From Euryarchaeota archaeon UBA59 (GTDB taxonomy: Archaea; Thermoplasmatota; Poseidoniia; Poseidoniales; Thalassarchaeaceae): a DNA stretch of 22,098 bases. The notes below the pieces were generated by a model, which was not told the origin of the DNA, ran no database searches, and was given only the letters and a program-made list of their open reading frames with translations. The translations under genes and the position numbers were made by a program. The stretch lies in NCBI GenBank assembly GCA_002505495.1, contig DAVI01000012.1:1-22098 (forward strand). Direction: 5' to 3'. Position 1 is the first letter of the stretch. Each line of letters begins with the position of its first letter. Of the stretch, positions 7,701-16,919 are shown one piece after another.

Positions 7701-10700
7701 CAGAGACCAGCGAGCCGGTTACATTGAATGTGCCACCAGCGATCGGATTAGCTTGAATCGGGTCGACGACCATGAATGTGATCGAACGTACGCTGATGGT
7801 GTTGATTGAGTGAATCGTCGGGTGCATCACATACGAACCGTTGTAGAACAGTGTCACGGTAATCTGTCCGAGAGGTTGAGTGTTTGGCACCTGATAGGTG
7901 AAGCGAACCGTGCCGTTGACGTCAGTCATTCCCTGCGGCATCCAAGTGTCGTGGAACTGAGCGGATACTGTAGTGTTGGTCAACAATCGGTAGTTGTCGG
8001 ACGCTTCCACCAAAGTCGCGCCGAAGGTGATGTTTTCTCCACGGGTCACAACCTCGGGTATGAGTGGCATCTGCGACTCAAAGTCAGTGACTCCAATCAC
8101 GAGAATGCCCCGCTGAGCACTACCGGTCAGATAGAACGGATTGCTTCCATCGAGGATAGAGACCACGACGGTCTTGTTGCCGTTGGTCACGCCGTCACCG
8201 AACGGGTCGGTGGGTACGGTCAGATTGAACGAACCGTTGACGGCTGTAGCCTGACTCGCAATCAGAACCTCACTCGTATCGTTGAAGAAAAAGACCTCCA
8301 CGGCGATGGGGCCGTCAAACGGCCTACTGGCATTGTTGCCATCCGCCACGGTTCCTGTGATGACGAAACTCTGTCCTGCGGTGACGTTGAGAGGCATCGT
8401 TGCGATGCTGACATTGCTCGGCACCTGAACCGTGATGTTGAGGAAGGTTTCGTTGCCCCACCAACGAGTTGCTCCGTTGACCAAGGGGTCGGAAGTATCG
8501 TTGTCCATCCAGACTCTGACATCGTAGTATCCGGGTGCCATGTCGAGAGGAACCGGCCAGTTGAAGTTGGTGATTCCGTTAGCGCCCGAGACCCCGGGTC
8601 CAATGGAAACATTCCCACCACCCCAGTCCCAAGTGAAGTTCACAGTCTCCCCTTGAATCCCAGAACCATCACCGACATCGGTCACGGTGATGTTGTATTC
8701 GAGAGTATCTCCAGCCTCCACGATGATGGCTGTTCTATTACTTGTCAGTACCAACTCAGACTCAAGGCCGATCAATGCTGGAGGCGGGTCGTACATCACA
8801 TAGTACTGGCCAACTCCAACGGCGAATGAGGCAAAGTCGAGTTGTGAAGTCAGGTTCAGGGCTGCTGAAGCCAAGCTGTTTGGAAGAATCACATTGACTG
8901 AATAGGTTCCATTCACCGGATCGCTCCAACTGTTGCCGAGTGGGATGATTATCGGGGGCGGGGGCTCACCCATTGGACCAGATGGCCCTTGTCCAGGTAG
9001 ATACACCTCAAAGATGACATCGGTTTGGTTCCACAGGATGGTCGTTCCGAGGACATCGTCAGTAATCAATCCAGTAATCGTGTTCGAACCACCGAGGTGA
9101 GTCCAATCATTGGCGAGGTTGATTGAGAGTGTTGCAGTCCCTTGAACCCTCAACAAGCCGCTGGCATTGCCCGGTTTGTACCATTCTGAACCGGCTAAGC
9201 CGCTGAGATATCCATCGTAAGATATGTTCCACCAGTAATCACCGGCGGCCATGTTTGCGGCTGGGGTGAAGAAGCTGATATACCAATTTTCAGGGTTTGT
9301 CGTCGCATTGACTTGTGTACCGTTGAAGGTCATCGTGAAGGTACCATTGAACGGCATGTCATTGCCACCCGTATGATCGAGGAAATAGACAAACACCTGA
9401 GTGAGGTCACCTCTCAAAGTTGTGCCCAAGTTGAAGTCCATAGAAACCTCGCTTCTAAGCCCAAACCCAGTCAAATTATTCTCATCTGTCGCGCCGGGCA
9501 CCGCTTGGCTGAATTTCAAGATGACATCAACAGGTCCGGGGCCGACCTGAACGGTGGCCGCGTTCATGTTCCAAACGATGTTGAAGGCGCCATTGGTCAC
9601 ATTCCACACGGTGATGTTCACATGACCACTCAAACTGCCGCTACGCCTCATCAGAAGCGTCAGGTAGCCACTCATCGGCTGAGGCGATGAGTCGCGGCTG
9701 ACCACCGTTCCGTTGACATAGATGTTCTCGCCTATCACCAGCATGGAGCTGTTTAGCGAATCAGGCCCCTCCAAAGTGGCAGTCAGGTTGGGTGCCATAG
9801 TGACATTCAACTGAATGGTCAGGTTGAGCGGCCGGGCGTGGTAGACCGGAGATGCACCCTGATCCAGATTACCCTCATGCCACCCTCTGAACTCGATGAC
9901 TGCGGTCCTCCAACCAGGCGCCTCCTGCTCTGACAGAATCAAATCGAAGGAGAAGAAACCACCACCCCAAACAGGTGCTGAAATCGTCACGTTCTGACTG
10001 GTCACACTCGACGGATAGGTCAGATGGACCGACAGATTCACCTTCTGGGATGGATCCATCTGTGGGTCTGAATCCCACAACATCGTACCGGTTATGGTCG
10101 TCGTGGTTCCGGCACCTACAATCGGTACTCCGATGGGTGTCGGAGAATCTTGAGAGAGGTTCACGTCGTCGGTGATGTTGAGTCTCACCGCGTACACATG
10201 CGTTGAATACGGTACATACCCGCCTTGCCGGGTCTCGACTACAATCTTGGCGTAGCCGGGAGCGACCATTGCGAATGGTGTCCCGTTAATCGAGAAGTTT
10301 CCGTTTGAGTCGGTGAGGACGGCGCGGATGTCGTTGTCCGGAGTCAGTGCAGTAGGGGTGAGCGGGTTGGTCAGGTTCTCTTCGACCAAATATGCGTGCA
10401 CGAGGGCGTTGGAAGCTCCCGTACTGTTGTTAGAGAACTGTAAGGTGCCATTTACGAAGATTGACCCTGTGGAGAGGTCTCTCTCGATTGTAAGCGGGCT
10501 GACACTCTCGTTGACAACTTGCACCTGCTCTGAAGGTGGGCAAGGATAGATTGGAATCCAACCCATGTCAAGTCCAGTCGAACTCTGCTCAAAGTGAACC
10601 TCAGCCCATGTTGACCAATCGTTGCCCATGATTGTGTATCCACTGCCATGCCAAGTACCACCACTGTATCCAGTAACCACACGAGCCGGAATACCTGCGA

Positions 10701-13700
10701 TTCGAGCCATTGTCGTAAAGACGGTGACGAACTCAGAGCAGGAACCCTCCCTTGCATCTTGGAGGATGAAACGGGTGATGTCTTCCACAATCGGGACGCC
10801 TGAGCCGTCGAAATTGAGTTTGAAGTCGGGATCGGAGGTATTGGTATCCTCTTCGGCTAGATACTGCCGTAGAGCCTCGACCTTGTCCCACGCTGTAACC
10901 GCACTCGAATCGGTAATCACCCCTTCCGTAACATCCCGGACATAGGACTCTGGAAGAGAACTCTCCATGAAGTAACTCGGTAGTTCTGTGCCGTAGGAAG
11001 TGCTCGTGAAAGGTAACCCTTGATCCAATTCAGCTTGGCTGTAGAAAATCTCTGGGGCATCCGCGATGAGCACCATCACTCCCGTTTGACTGACGCGGAT
11101 GTCATGAGTGTAATTTGACTGATTTAATTCAGCCATCGAATCAATCCACATCATGTATTCAACGGCGTAGGCCGGTTGTGGCAATTGTGAGCCGGGGTTC
11201 ACTCCTCGCAAGTAGTCCATCTGCCAAGTTTCGGTGGAATTCCAAAAGGTGTTGTTAGCGACCCAGAAGGTGTCTCGGTGACCTTGTGTCATCTGTGTCT
11301 CGATGACTGTAGAGGTGTTTGTCCCGTAAGCGCCGCCAGTGTAGTAGTCATAGGTCCGAACTCTCCAGCGATGGGTCTGGTTGACGTCAGCGCCGGCGCC
11401 GGTGCTCGCCGTGTCGTTGGCATAGAAGTAGACCTCATTGGGAGAGATATCATCTGTAGGATCCCATGGATTCTGGGGGCTCATCCGACAATCCTGCCAA
11501 AATTGGGGTGGACACTCTTCGTAGTCGCTCATACCGCCACCGTCGGTGTCGGGGTTGCGCCAGTCGGTTCCAGTCTGATTCTCGATATTGTCTGGAATTC
11601 CATCGCCATCGGTGTCAGCTGGATTCAAATCATCTGAGGGATCATTCTGGGGGTTGGTCCCGTCGAGATACTCCTGACTGTCAGGAACTCCGCCGTGGTC
11701 GGTGTCGTAATCGAGATAGTCTGTGATGTAAGTGTCCATCGAGCCATTACCACCACCCATTCCGGGCACGTACATCAAGTCGCAGCCGGTTGTGTTTTCG
11801 AAGTAGTCATTGAGAAGATCACCGTCAGAGTCGAGCCGGTTGTCGCAAGGCTCCATCGGATCCGTGCCGTTGAGAATCTCATCGAGGTCGCTCTGACCAT
11901 CGCCGTCAGAGTCCCAGAGAGTGTATATGGAAAACCATCCCCAAATAGAGAGGGTTTCCTCCCAATTGGCCAATCCGTCACCATCCGTGTCTTCGTAATC
12001 GTCATCGCAGTGGGCGTGAGTGCTACCAAGTGTGCCGAGTTGAGTTCCGTCGTAATGGCACCAACTGCCGTTCTTTGAAATGACCTCCACAGTCCCGACA
12101 GGTGGGGCCACGGTGACGCCCAGCAGAACTTCGTTCACTACGCCAGTGTAGGTGAAAGAGGTCAGTTGACCTCCGGTGTCGTTGTAGTAGCCAACCGCTG
12201 CGACCAGGGTTCTCCAATCGACTGGAGTCGGGTCGAATCCGGTGGCGTCAGTGAGGTAGAGACGCTGTTGTGAAGAGGAGTAACCACCCGGTTGTGAGGA
12301 TGTGTCGAGAGTGGTGCTGAAGTCGAGTAGCGACATGCACGGATCTGTGCTGTGAGAGAGATTCTGCTCATCTCCGTCCCCAACACCACCAAAGTCGGTG
12401 TCGTACACATTCCAAAGTGTGCATGAGAGATTCTCAAGCCAGTTGTCGATTCCGTCGTTGTCGTAGTCACCAGCATCTTCCCGACGCGTTGGGTCAGTTT
12501 CACCGGCGTCAACCTGTCCGTTGCCGTTGATGTCCTCGGCGCCATCGTCGAACTGGTCTCCGTCGGTGTTGTTGTTTCGCGGGTCGCTGTGTTGAGGGGG
12601 GTTGCCGTAAGTGCTGAAATTCGCTTCAACGCCATCATCGATTCCATCTCCATCAGTGTCCGCAGAAGTCGGGTCAGTCAGGATGATGAGTGCTTCCCAG
12701 CCATCTTCGAGGCCATCACCGTCGGTATCGTTGTTGAGAGGATCCGTATCCATGTCCTGGTCTACGGAAGCGGTTTGAGTCAAGCAGCCGAATAGCGGGT
12801 TGCAGGGGTTGACATTCTCAGTCGCTTGCTCGGTCTGGGGATTTCCTGATTGGAAAACGGAGGTGGTCCATGAGGGGTTGATATATTCCAGAATGTTCAC
12901 GAGTCCGTCATTATCCGGATCACCCATCATTCCATCATCGCCATTCGGATTTGTCGCGTTCAAACCGTTCGAGACCTCCCACCCGTCAGGCATCCCGTCA
13001 CCGTCGGTGTCCCAACCATCAGGGTCCTCATCCGCCACGCCATCGCCGTCGTCATCGTCAGAACCGCACACTTGGTCACCGTCACGGTCTGGGTCCTGCA
13101 TGTCGACCAAGCCATCCTTGTCGTTGTCAATACCGTCGTTGCATATGTCGCCGACGGGGTCTTCGTCACAGAGAATCACACTCGAACCATTACCATCGGA
13201 ACCGGGATCACCGCAGCCGGGTTGGTTGACCTGCATCGCATCCTCTTCGTTCCAGTTGCGCACCGGGACGGTGCCATTCCACCAAACTCCGTTGTCGAGC
13301 ACATTGGCAGTGCTGGAGGAATCCCAGCCAAGAGGCATGAGGTAGTTGTACTCCTGCAAATTAGAAAATGAATCGCCGTCCGGGTCGCCCGAGGCGCCGT
13401 TGTTGGTCAGCGAGGAACCGTCATTCGGATTGAGGCCATACTTCCATTCCCAGCCATCGGGAAGGCCGTCGTTGTCAGAGTCCCAATCCTGACATTGAGT
13501 CTGTAGCAGAAACTCCATCCCACAGGTCAGCCCGTCGCCATCTTGGTCAGTCGTCGCGGAGGCCTCGTAGGCGGCAAATTCCAGAGCCGCGATGCTTGAA
13601 ACAAACATCAGAAAAACAAGGGACAGCGCCTTTGCCCTCACTCTAAACTCCACCTTCTTATTGGCCATCAAATCGGATTGCACCTGCAGCGACATCTCTG

Positions 13701-13707
13701 AACCCAT
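4753..13707 (-). CDS. Giant surface protein: Asp-rich repeats, transglutaminase-like domain, beta-sandwich stack, membrane helix, DUF4129-like tail
   Basis: The 2984-residue protein starts with a signal peptide (hydrophobic core about 28-42, possible cleavage after ASA at 51). Residues about 54-735 hold some fifteen or more D-x-D-x-DG repeats of the thrombospondin type 3/calcium-binding sort, often followed by LPDGWE or similar. A transglutaminase-like domain lies at about 930-1065, with EGSCSEF (Cys990) followed by ARIAGIPARVVTGY. Residues about 1080-2800 are repeated beta-sandwich (Big/Ig-like) domains with dozens of N-x-S/T sequons. A single membrane helix at about 2846-2865 precedes RRRK and a cytoplasmic domain (about 2880-2970) with FETVREFE and FEEARYS, typical of DUF4129. 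ATG 13707 has GAGG ten bases upstream; ATG 13668 (residue 14) would give a more usual signal peptide. Likely an envelope or adhesion protein; the usual catalytic His and Asp are not found where expected. Confidence 0.9.
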   Translation of the reverse strand: MGSEMSLQVQSDLMANKKVEFRVRAKALSLVFLMFVSSIAALEFAAYEASATTDQDGDGLTCGMEFLLQTQCQDWDSDNDGLPDGWEWKYGLNPNDGSSLTNNGASGDPDGDSFSNLQEYNYLMPLGWDSSSTANVLDNGVWWNGTVPVRNWNEEDAMQVNQPGCGDPGSDGNGSSVILCDEDPVGDICNDGIDNDKDGLVDMQDPDRDGDQVCGSDDDDGDGVADEDPDGWDTDGDGMPDGWEVSNGLNATNPNGDDGMMGDPDNDGLVNILEYINPSWTTSVFQSGNPQTEQATENVNPCNPLFGCLTQTASVDQDMDTDPLNNDTDGDGLEDGWEALIILTDPTSADTDGDGIDDGVEANFSTYGNPPQHSDPRNNNTDGDQFDDGAEDINGNGQVDAGETDPTRREDAGDYDNDGIDNWLENLSCTLWNVYDTDFGGVGDGDEQNLSHSTDPCMSLLDFSTTLDTSSQPGGYSSSQQRLYLTDATGFDPTPVDWRTLVAAVGYYNDTGGQLTSFTYTGVVNEVLLGVTVAPPVGTVEVISKNGSWCHYDGTQLGTLGSTHAHCDDDYEDTDGDGLANWEETLSIWGWFSIYTLWDSDGDGQSDLDEILNGTDPMEPCDNRLDSDGDLLNDYFENTTGCDLMYVPGMGGGNGSMDTYITDYLDYDTDHGGVPDSQEYLDGTNPQNDPSDDLNPADTDGDGIPDNIENQTGTDWRNPDTDGGGMSDYEECPPQFWQDCRMSPQNPWDPTDDISPNEVYFYANDTASTGAGADVNQTHRWRVRTYDYYTGGAYGTNTSTVIETQMTQGHRDTFWVANNTFWNSTETWQMDYLRGVNPGSQLPQPAYAVEYMMWIDSMAELNQSNYTHDIRVSQTGVMVLIADAPEIFYSQAELDQGLPFTSTSYGTELPSYFMESSLPESYVRDVTEGVITDSSAVTAWDKVEALRQYLAEEDTNTSDPDFKLNFDGSGVPIVEDITRFILQDAREGSCSEFVTVFTTMARIAGIPARVVTGYSGGTWHGSGYTIMGNDWSTWAEVHFEQSSTGLDMGWIPIYPCPPSEQVQVVNESVSPLTIERDLSTGSIFVNGTLQFSNNSTGASNALVHAYLVEENLTNPLTPTALTPDNDIRAVLTDSNGNFSINGTPFAMVAPGYAKIVVETRQGGYVPYSTHVYAVRLNITDDVNLSQDSPTPIGVPIVGAGTTTTITGTMLWDSDPQMDPSQKVNLSVHLTYPSSVTSQNVTISAPVWGGGFFSFDLILSEQEAPGWRTAVIEFRGWHEGNLDQGASPVYHARPLNLTIQLNVTMAPNLTATLEGPDSLNSSMLVIGENIYVNGTVVSRDSSPQPMSGYLTLLMRRSGSLSGHVNITVWNVTNGAFNIVWNMNAATVQVGPGPVDVILKFSQAVPGATDENNLTGFGLRSEVSMDFNLGTTLRGDLTQVFVYFLDHTGGNDMPFNGTFTMTFNGTQVNATTNPENWYISFFTPAANMAAGDYWWNISYDGYLSGLAGSEWYKPGNASGLLRVQGTATLSINLANDWTHLGGSNTITGLITDDVLGTTILWNQTDVIFEVYLPGQGPSGPMGEPPPPIIIPLGNSWSDPVNGTYSVNVILPNSLASAALNLTSQLDFASFAVGVGQYYVMYDPPPALIGLESELVLTSNRTAIIVEAGDTLEYNITVTDVGDGSGIQGETVNFTWDWGGGNVSIGPGVSGANGITNFNWPVPLDMAPGYYDVRVWMDNDTSDPLVNGATRWWGNETFLNITVQVPSNVSIATMPLNVTAGQSFVITGTVADGNNASRPFDGPIAVEVFFFNDTSEVLIASQATAVNGSFNLTVPTDPFGDGVTNGNKTVVVSILDGSNPFYLTGSAQRGILVIGVTDFESQMPLIPEVVTRGENITFGATLVEASDNYRLLTNTTVSAQFHDTWMPQGMTDVNGTVRFTYQVPNTQPLGQITVTLFYNGSYVMHPTIHSINTISVRSITFMVVDPIQANPIAGGTFNVTGSLVSDNGSGIISRDGTGLLPQVQLNIDGFSTTFSVSNAIAQADGSWTAVVTLSTDFPRGNHTLTTSYTPTVNYYLGSSGNNTFYSRGFSVLQIAEPISLDPDYRTVRGDNVSIRVTLQDNTLAPIANATIIIEFASLNISTTVVTDSNGSAWALLNVPASTSPGPLLLNASYGGLAGPTGVLGDADSAYVVILAPTVITIDSVEGEFIAGKTIYVNGTLLDEWGQVLQESGLDKAGVLHLSVDGEDTGAYIETNATTGTYSMMYTLPEDTAAGAHLVTIIFRGGFMWVDPIGQGDATNPEYYLNSSVDQFVNVSVPTYIILSGGGGDIDREGQLILDGNLYDIVDNPLVNQTLEVWFDNQWLTNVTSDDQGHFQIFYPVPQDSPLGPQSMEVRFAGTIFYLPSETNTSWNVYSQINIALAIPTEIAINDDLVIQGTIRDNLPDGWINNHSIEVRIDGIPILGSPTYSDIDGVWVITWTVPGETSLGSHDIEIYAPAQGWYRDGSANGTIWVAHHSAILLVAEDNGQSTRGMFWNVSGRLYDSDALGLPGIDARSVDILLDGVFLDTVTTDENGEFVLLVPIDMVSARGDHTLSAHFAGESSWLASNQTVTLTTWSDISWQLVDGGNTIIRSQSLHPIIIEGRILELGGSGNPVENLDLVLYWNQTDLGISDRVIWTGDGNFRIELTAPQFMPAGDNTLRLFAAENGSRFFNSGQTNISIFVVIPVDFETGVEIVPFQGDRVIAWVKATARDTELPVDDITVTAMLYNDSFELSRTLTGRTSANGSFWFEFVSVPPMAPYGDKATYGELWVQINSTDEKVAEDDRIRLETTIAVTVLSASIVEEGKMAWIYGGVAAAILGLVVFAVYWRRRKQSALSELADIFAYTAELLAAGDEFREAIFNCYESLCAILMKHRFLRRDFETVREFEMAIRKALPINEESLVALDSVFEEARYSRHEMGEAHKSQAQEALARILNEIEVMQDIPIR

Positions 13708-13775
13708 GCCTTAACCCCCTCGTCTAGCACTTAAGACAGTTGGAGCACAGTTCATACGCGGCTGAGTCCCAATCT

Positions 13776-13791
13776 CGCTCCTAAAGGAGCG
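13776..13791. repeat. Hairpin CGCTCC-TAAA-GGAGCG between the two surface genes
   Basis: A perfect 6-bp stem with a TAAA loop lies in the 141-base spacer between the two co-directional surface genes. It could end the upstream transcript or be a processing site. There is no long T-run after it on the minus strand. Confidence 0.4.
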
Positions 13792-13810
13792 GATGGGGTC
13801 GAGTTGGAAA

Positions 13811-13826
13811 CTGCTTCCGGAGGCAG
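13811..13826. repeat. Second hairpin (CTGCTTCC/GGAGGCAG) after the 1000-residue surface gene
   Basis: The two 8-base arms are complementary with one G-T pair, giving a stem of about six pairs with a CCGG loop. On the minus strand it starts 22 bases after the TAG stop and is followed by TTTCC, so it is the better candidate for a terminator of that gene. Confidence 0.35.
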
Positions 13827-13848
13827 AGCGGATCTAGACGATGAGAAC

Positions 13849-16800
13849 CTATTCGTCGAGAATTTCGATGTCATCATCATCGATCTCATCATCGGCCAAC
13901 TCAATCTCGTCATCATCGTCAACTGACTCGTCGACAGGCTCAGGGATGTCGAACTCCTCTTCTTCATCATCATCCTCGTAGTAATCGTCCTCAGCCCACT
14001 CATCGGTTGCTCGCCGGCGGCCAGCGATTGCAGCTACGGCGAGAATGACGAATCCGGCGATGAGCAACTTGATCTCAGTCCGCATGTTGATGATTTCATT
14101 CGTCAGCCTGGAGAATGGCTCATCTATCTCAACTCGGATTTTGACTGACTTCTGAGTGTTGTGAGAGTCGAGGAAGGATTGGCCATCCATCGTGTACGGC
14201 TCACCTTCGATTTCGATGCTGTGTTTGTCACCATGGCGGGCTGTGGAGGATGCGGTGACGCGCAGGCGGAAGGTGACCTCGTCGAAGGCGGGAACGGTGA
14301 CCATCCGGGAGCCGGTAGTAGGGTCCTCAGCAGTCGCGGACCAATCGCTCGGTGCTTTTGCCGAGAGGAGCACCCGCATGTCGGTGTTTCCTTCATTCTT
14401 CAGCAACATGGTGTAATTCGCAGTTCCCTCGGGGCCAATCGGTTGGTTTGCCGAGACTTGTATTATCTTGAGTGATGGGTCCCCCGCTCCAACCTCGATG
14501 CTGAACGGCATGTCGAAGAATCGCTCGGGATCATCGCCGTTACTCGTCTCCTCGATTCGAAGATAGATTGTATGGTTTCCAGAGAGAACTTGAGAAGTCA
14601 AGTGAACTTCAAGTTCAAACTCAATCGAGTCATCGAGGGTCAACAGAATCCTTGGCAATGGGTTCCCATCACTATCTGTTATCATGTACTCCCACAGTGT
14701 GTAGCGGCCATCTTCCACCTCGGCGTTGCGGTCATAGTCAGCGGGATTGATTATCCTCCATTCCTTCGTGGAGTCAGGTGAACCTGATGTTTGGGTGACC
14801 TTCACCCTCATCCGAATATCGATGTGCTCATCGCCATCGTCATTCAGACAGCCGTTTGAGGCGATATGCCCGAGCCCGTTTCCGGCACCGTCACAATCGA
14901 ACACAACCTCACCTTTCAGCCCATTAGTCCGGTATGGAGTGAACTCCACCTTGGACGCAAGGGTGGAATTACCCTCGCTGAAAAATGAGATGACCACCAA
15001 ACCCGAATCAGGGTCATCCTCGACAGAACTGGGGCTCACCTTCATGACGACTGTCATCACAGTATGACGGTCGATCGAATTGGTGTGGTACAAGCCATCG
15101 TTAGGGTCTATTTCCATCACCATCTGTGTTGAATTATCGATGAAGAAAACGGTAGTTCCAAGCGGCATTTGGGACACGGTGAATCGGAAACTATCTGCAT
15201 CGAATCCAGTGTTGAAAACATCGATATAGAACGATGTAGGTGGGCCAAATGCGTCGACAAATTGAGGGGCGCTTGAATCGAACTCCTCCGCTCTGCTGGA
15301 GTTGTAAATCTGGTTTTCATGATCGGTGTCCCAAAGTGATAGCATTGCTGGAGCAAATACATCCATCTTTTCCAACCTTATTTGATATATCAAGAAAGCG
15401 ACTTCTTCCTCGGATGAGTTGAAGGCGCGCGCCGCAATGTCAATTCTCTCAGGTGTCGTTCCCAACTCACTCGGAGCCTCCATCGTCAACACTGCCAACA
15501 ATTCGACTCCACCACCTGAAAGAGTGTAGCCGTCGGGCCTGTCAAAGGTCACCAACCAACTCGGGTCGAGACTCGTGAGGACATCCAATTCAACATCGAT
15601 TGAGCCGCTCTCCCCAGTATGCCGAATAACCATTTCAATGATTGTCGTCTCGCCAGGTGCGACATACTCGACCGTTCTGTCCGTAGGACTCCGAACATCG
15701 ATGCCATAGCGATGAATCGTGATGTCGTCGTGTGTAATCACAAATTCACCCGGACCTTGAGTGTCAATAATGGAGAGCGAGAGTTCGTATGCTCCCGCTT
15801 CGATACCGGCTTGATAGGACCAGAGAAGTTCACCTACCAATCCACCCTGGTCCATCGTCAACTCCGCGTTGGCAAAAATGTGGTCCACTGGATAGGTGCC
15901 ATCAGGAGCGCGCATTCTGATGCTGACCTGCTGGATGTCCTCACGCCCAAAGGCATCCCTGACATCGACACGGAGGGACATCTGTCTGTCGTCTGGCAGA
16001 GCATGTGGATACCACTCCAATACTTCTGGGTCTGTCCAAAGAGCACCCGGCATGAGGATCTTGACCTGGCTATCAGCAACAGCGTTCGACCAGAACTCCA
16101 TCAATGTGAAATCGTCGGAAGCATCAGGATCACCCCAAGCAATTTCTGCATCGCAACTGGAAAACGGGCCACCTGCTCCCTCGCAGGATGCCTCGGCGGA
16201 AACGGTGAGCGTGATCTGCCCTCCCGCAGGAATTACTCTCGAACGGTCGCCTATCCATCTGAGTTTTACAATCTCATAATTCCAACCATTACAACCCACC
16301 AGGAATCCTGAGCACATGCCATGTTGCTCTTGGGCAGTCGAGAGGGTCTCAGAATTGCCATTCTCGTCTACGATTCTAAGAGTGAAGGTGTAGGTGGCGG
16401 TCTGTTGTTCAGAACTCGCGGTTGCCCTGAGGAAAATGTGGAGGGGAACCTCCCACTCGCCGTTGTTCGAAGATGCCCTCCCCTTGAGGGTCAGGTCAGT
16501 CAGCATCTCGCGGGATTTGAACTCAATTGGATCGTCTAGAGCTGAAGCATTTCGCTGGCCACTATCGGGCACTTTGGTCGTCAGGTAGCCGTCACCACCG
16601 ACGGTTGAGTTCTTCTTGTCAAAGAAAATCTTGTACAATTTCATCGGCTCTTCGTGGCTTGAGGGAAACAGGGCCTGTTCCTCAGAAAGTGGCCCTGGTG
16701 CCGAGGCTGGAAGTATTGGGGCGGCGGTGGAGAGAACGAAGAGAAGGAAGACCAAGAGAGGACTCACGGTTGAAGTGGGTTGTCTGCGAGGAGGTGACTT

Positions 16801-16851
16801 TGTTCTTACCACGGCACAGCCGTGGCGCGAGTCCGTTAATAGGTTCACCAT
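13849..16851 (-). CDS. Exported single-pass surface protein with acidic cytoplasmic tail
   Basis: From ATG 16851 the product is 1000 residues. The open frame continues upstream through the tRNA gene, so the earlier ATG at 17004 is rejected. A basic stretch ending PPRR is followed by a hydrophobic core (about 31-47) and a possible cleavage site ASA at 49-51. The ectodomain is beta-rich, with segments such as APGETTIIEMVIRHTGESG and GPEGTANYTMLLKNEGNTD, like NEW3/CARDB-type Ig-like domains. A membrane helix at about 927-943 leads to GRRR and then a tail of about 50 residues made mostly of Asp and Glu. GTG 16812 is an alternative start. The gene ends 141 bases before the giant surface gene, in the same direction, so both may serve the same envelope structure. 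Its binding partner is unknown. Confidence 0.85.
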   Translation of the reverse strand: MVNLLTDSRHGCAVVRTKSPPRRQPTSTVSPLLVFLLFVLSTAAPILPASAPGPLSEEQALFPSSHEEPMKLYKIFFDKKNSTVGGDGYLTTKVPDSGQRNASALDDPIEFKSREMLTDLTLKGRASSNNGEWEVPLHIFLRATASSEQQTATYTFTLRIVDENGNSETLSTAQEQHGMCSGFLVGCNGWNYEIVKLRWIGDRSRVIPAGGQITLTVSAEASCEGAGGPFSSCDAEIAWGDPDASDDFTLMEFWSNAVADSQVKILMPGALWTDPEVLEWYPHALPDDRQMSLRVDVRDAFGREDIQQVSIRMRAPDGTYPVDHIFANAELTMDQGGLVGELLWSYQAGIEAGAYELSLSIIDTQGPGEFVITHDDITIHRYGIDVRSPTDRTVEYVAPGETTIIEMVIRHTGESGSIDVELDVLTSLDPSWLVTFDRPDGYTLSGGGVELLAVLTMEAPSELGTTPERIDIAARAFNSSEEEVAFLIYQIRLEKMDVFAPAMLSLWDTDHENQIYNSSRAEEFDSSAPQFVDAFGPPTSFYIDVFNTGFDADSFRFTVSQMPLGTTVFFIDNSTQMVMEIDPNDGLYHTNSIDRHTVMTVVMKVSPSSVEDDPDSGLVVISFFSEGNSTLASKVEFTPYRTNGLKGEVVFDCDGAGNGLGHIASNGCLNDDGDEHIDIRMRVKVTQTSGSPDSTKEWRIINPADYDRNAEVEDGRYTLWEYMITDSDGNPLPRILLTLDDSIEFELEVHLTSQVLSGNHTIYLRIEETSNGDDPERFFDMPFSIEVGAGDPSLKIIQVSANQPIGPEGTANYTMLLKNEGNTDMRVLLSAKAPSDWSATAEDPTTGSRMVTVPAFDEVTFRLRVTASSTARHGDKHSIEIEGEPYTMDGQSFLDSHNTQKSVKIRVEIDEPFSRLTNEIINMRTEIKLLIAGFVILAVAAIAGRRRATDEWAEDDYYEDDDEEEEFDIPEPVDESVDDDDEIELADDEIDDDDIEILDE

Positions 16852-16919
16852 CAAGCGTGCCGATTGTGACTCCTTCTGAAAGGCCGATTCAGCCTCCCAA
16901 GGTGAGGAAAAGGGGAAGT

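Noticed and set aside
6172..8829. Long plus-strand open frames (for example 6172-6993 and 7810-8829) opposite the giant gene
   Set aside because: They are antisense shadows; the translations show no fold or motif, while the minus strand encodes clear repeated domains.
12800..13371. Ser/Pro- and Arg/His-rich plus-strand frames opposite the Asp-rich repeats
   Set aside because: They are the complement of repeated GAT/GAC-rich codons and carry no independent signal.
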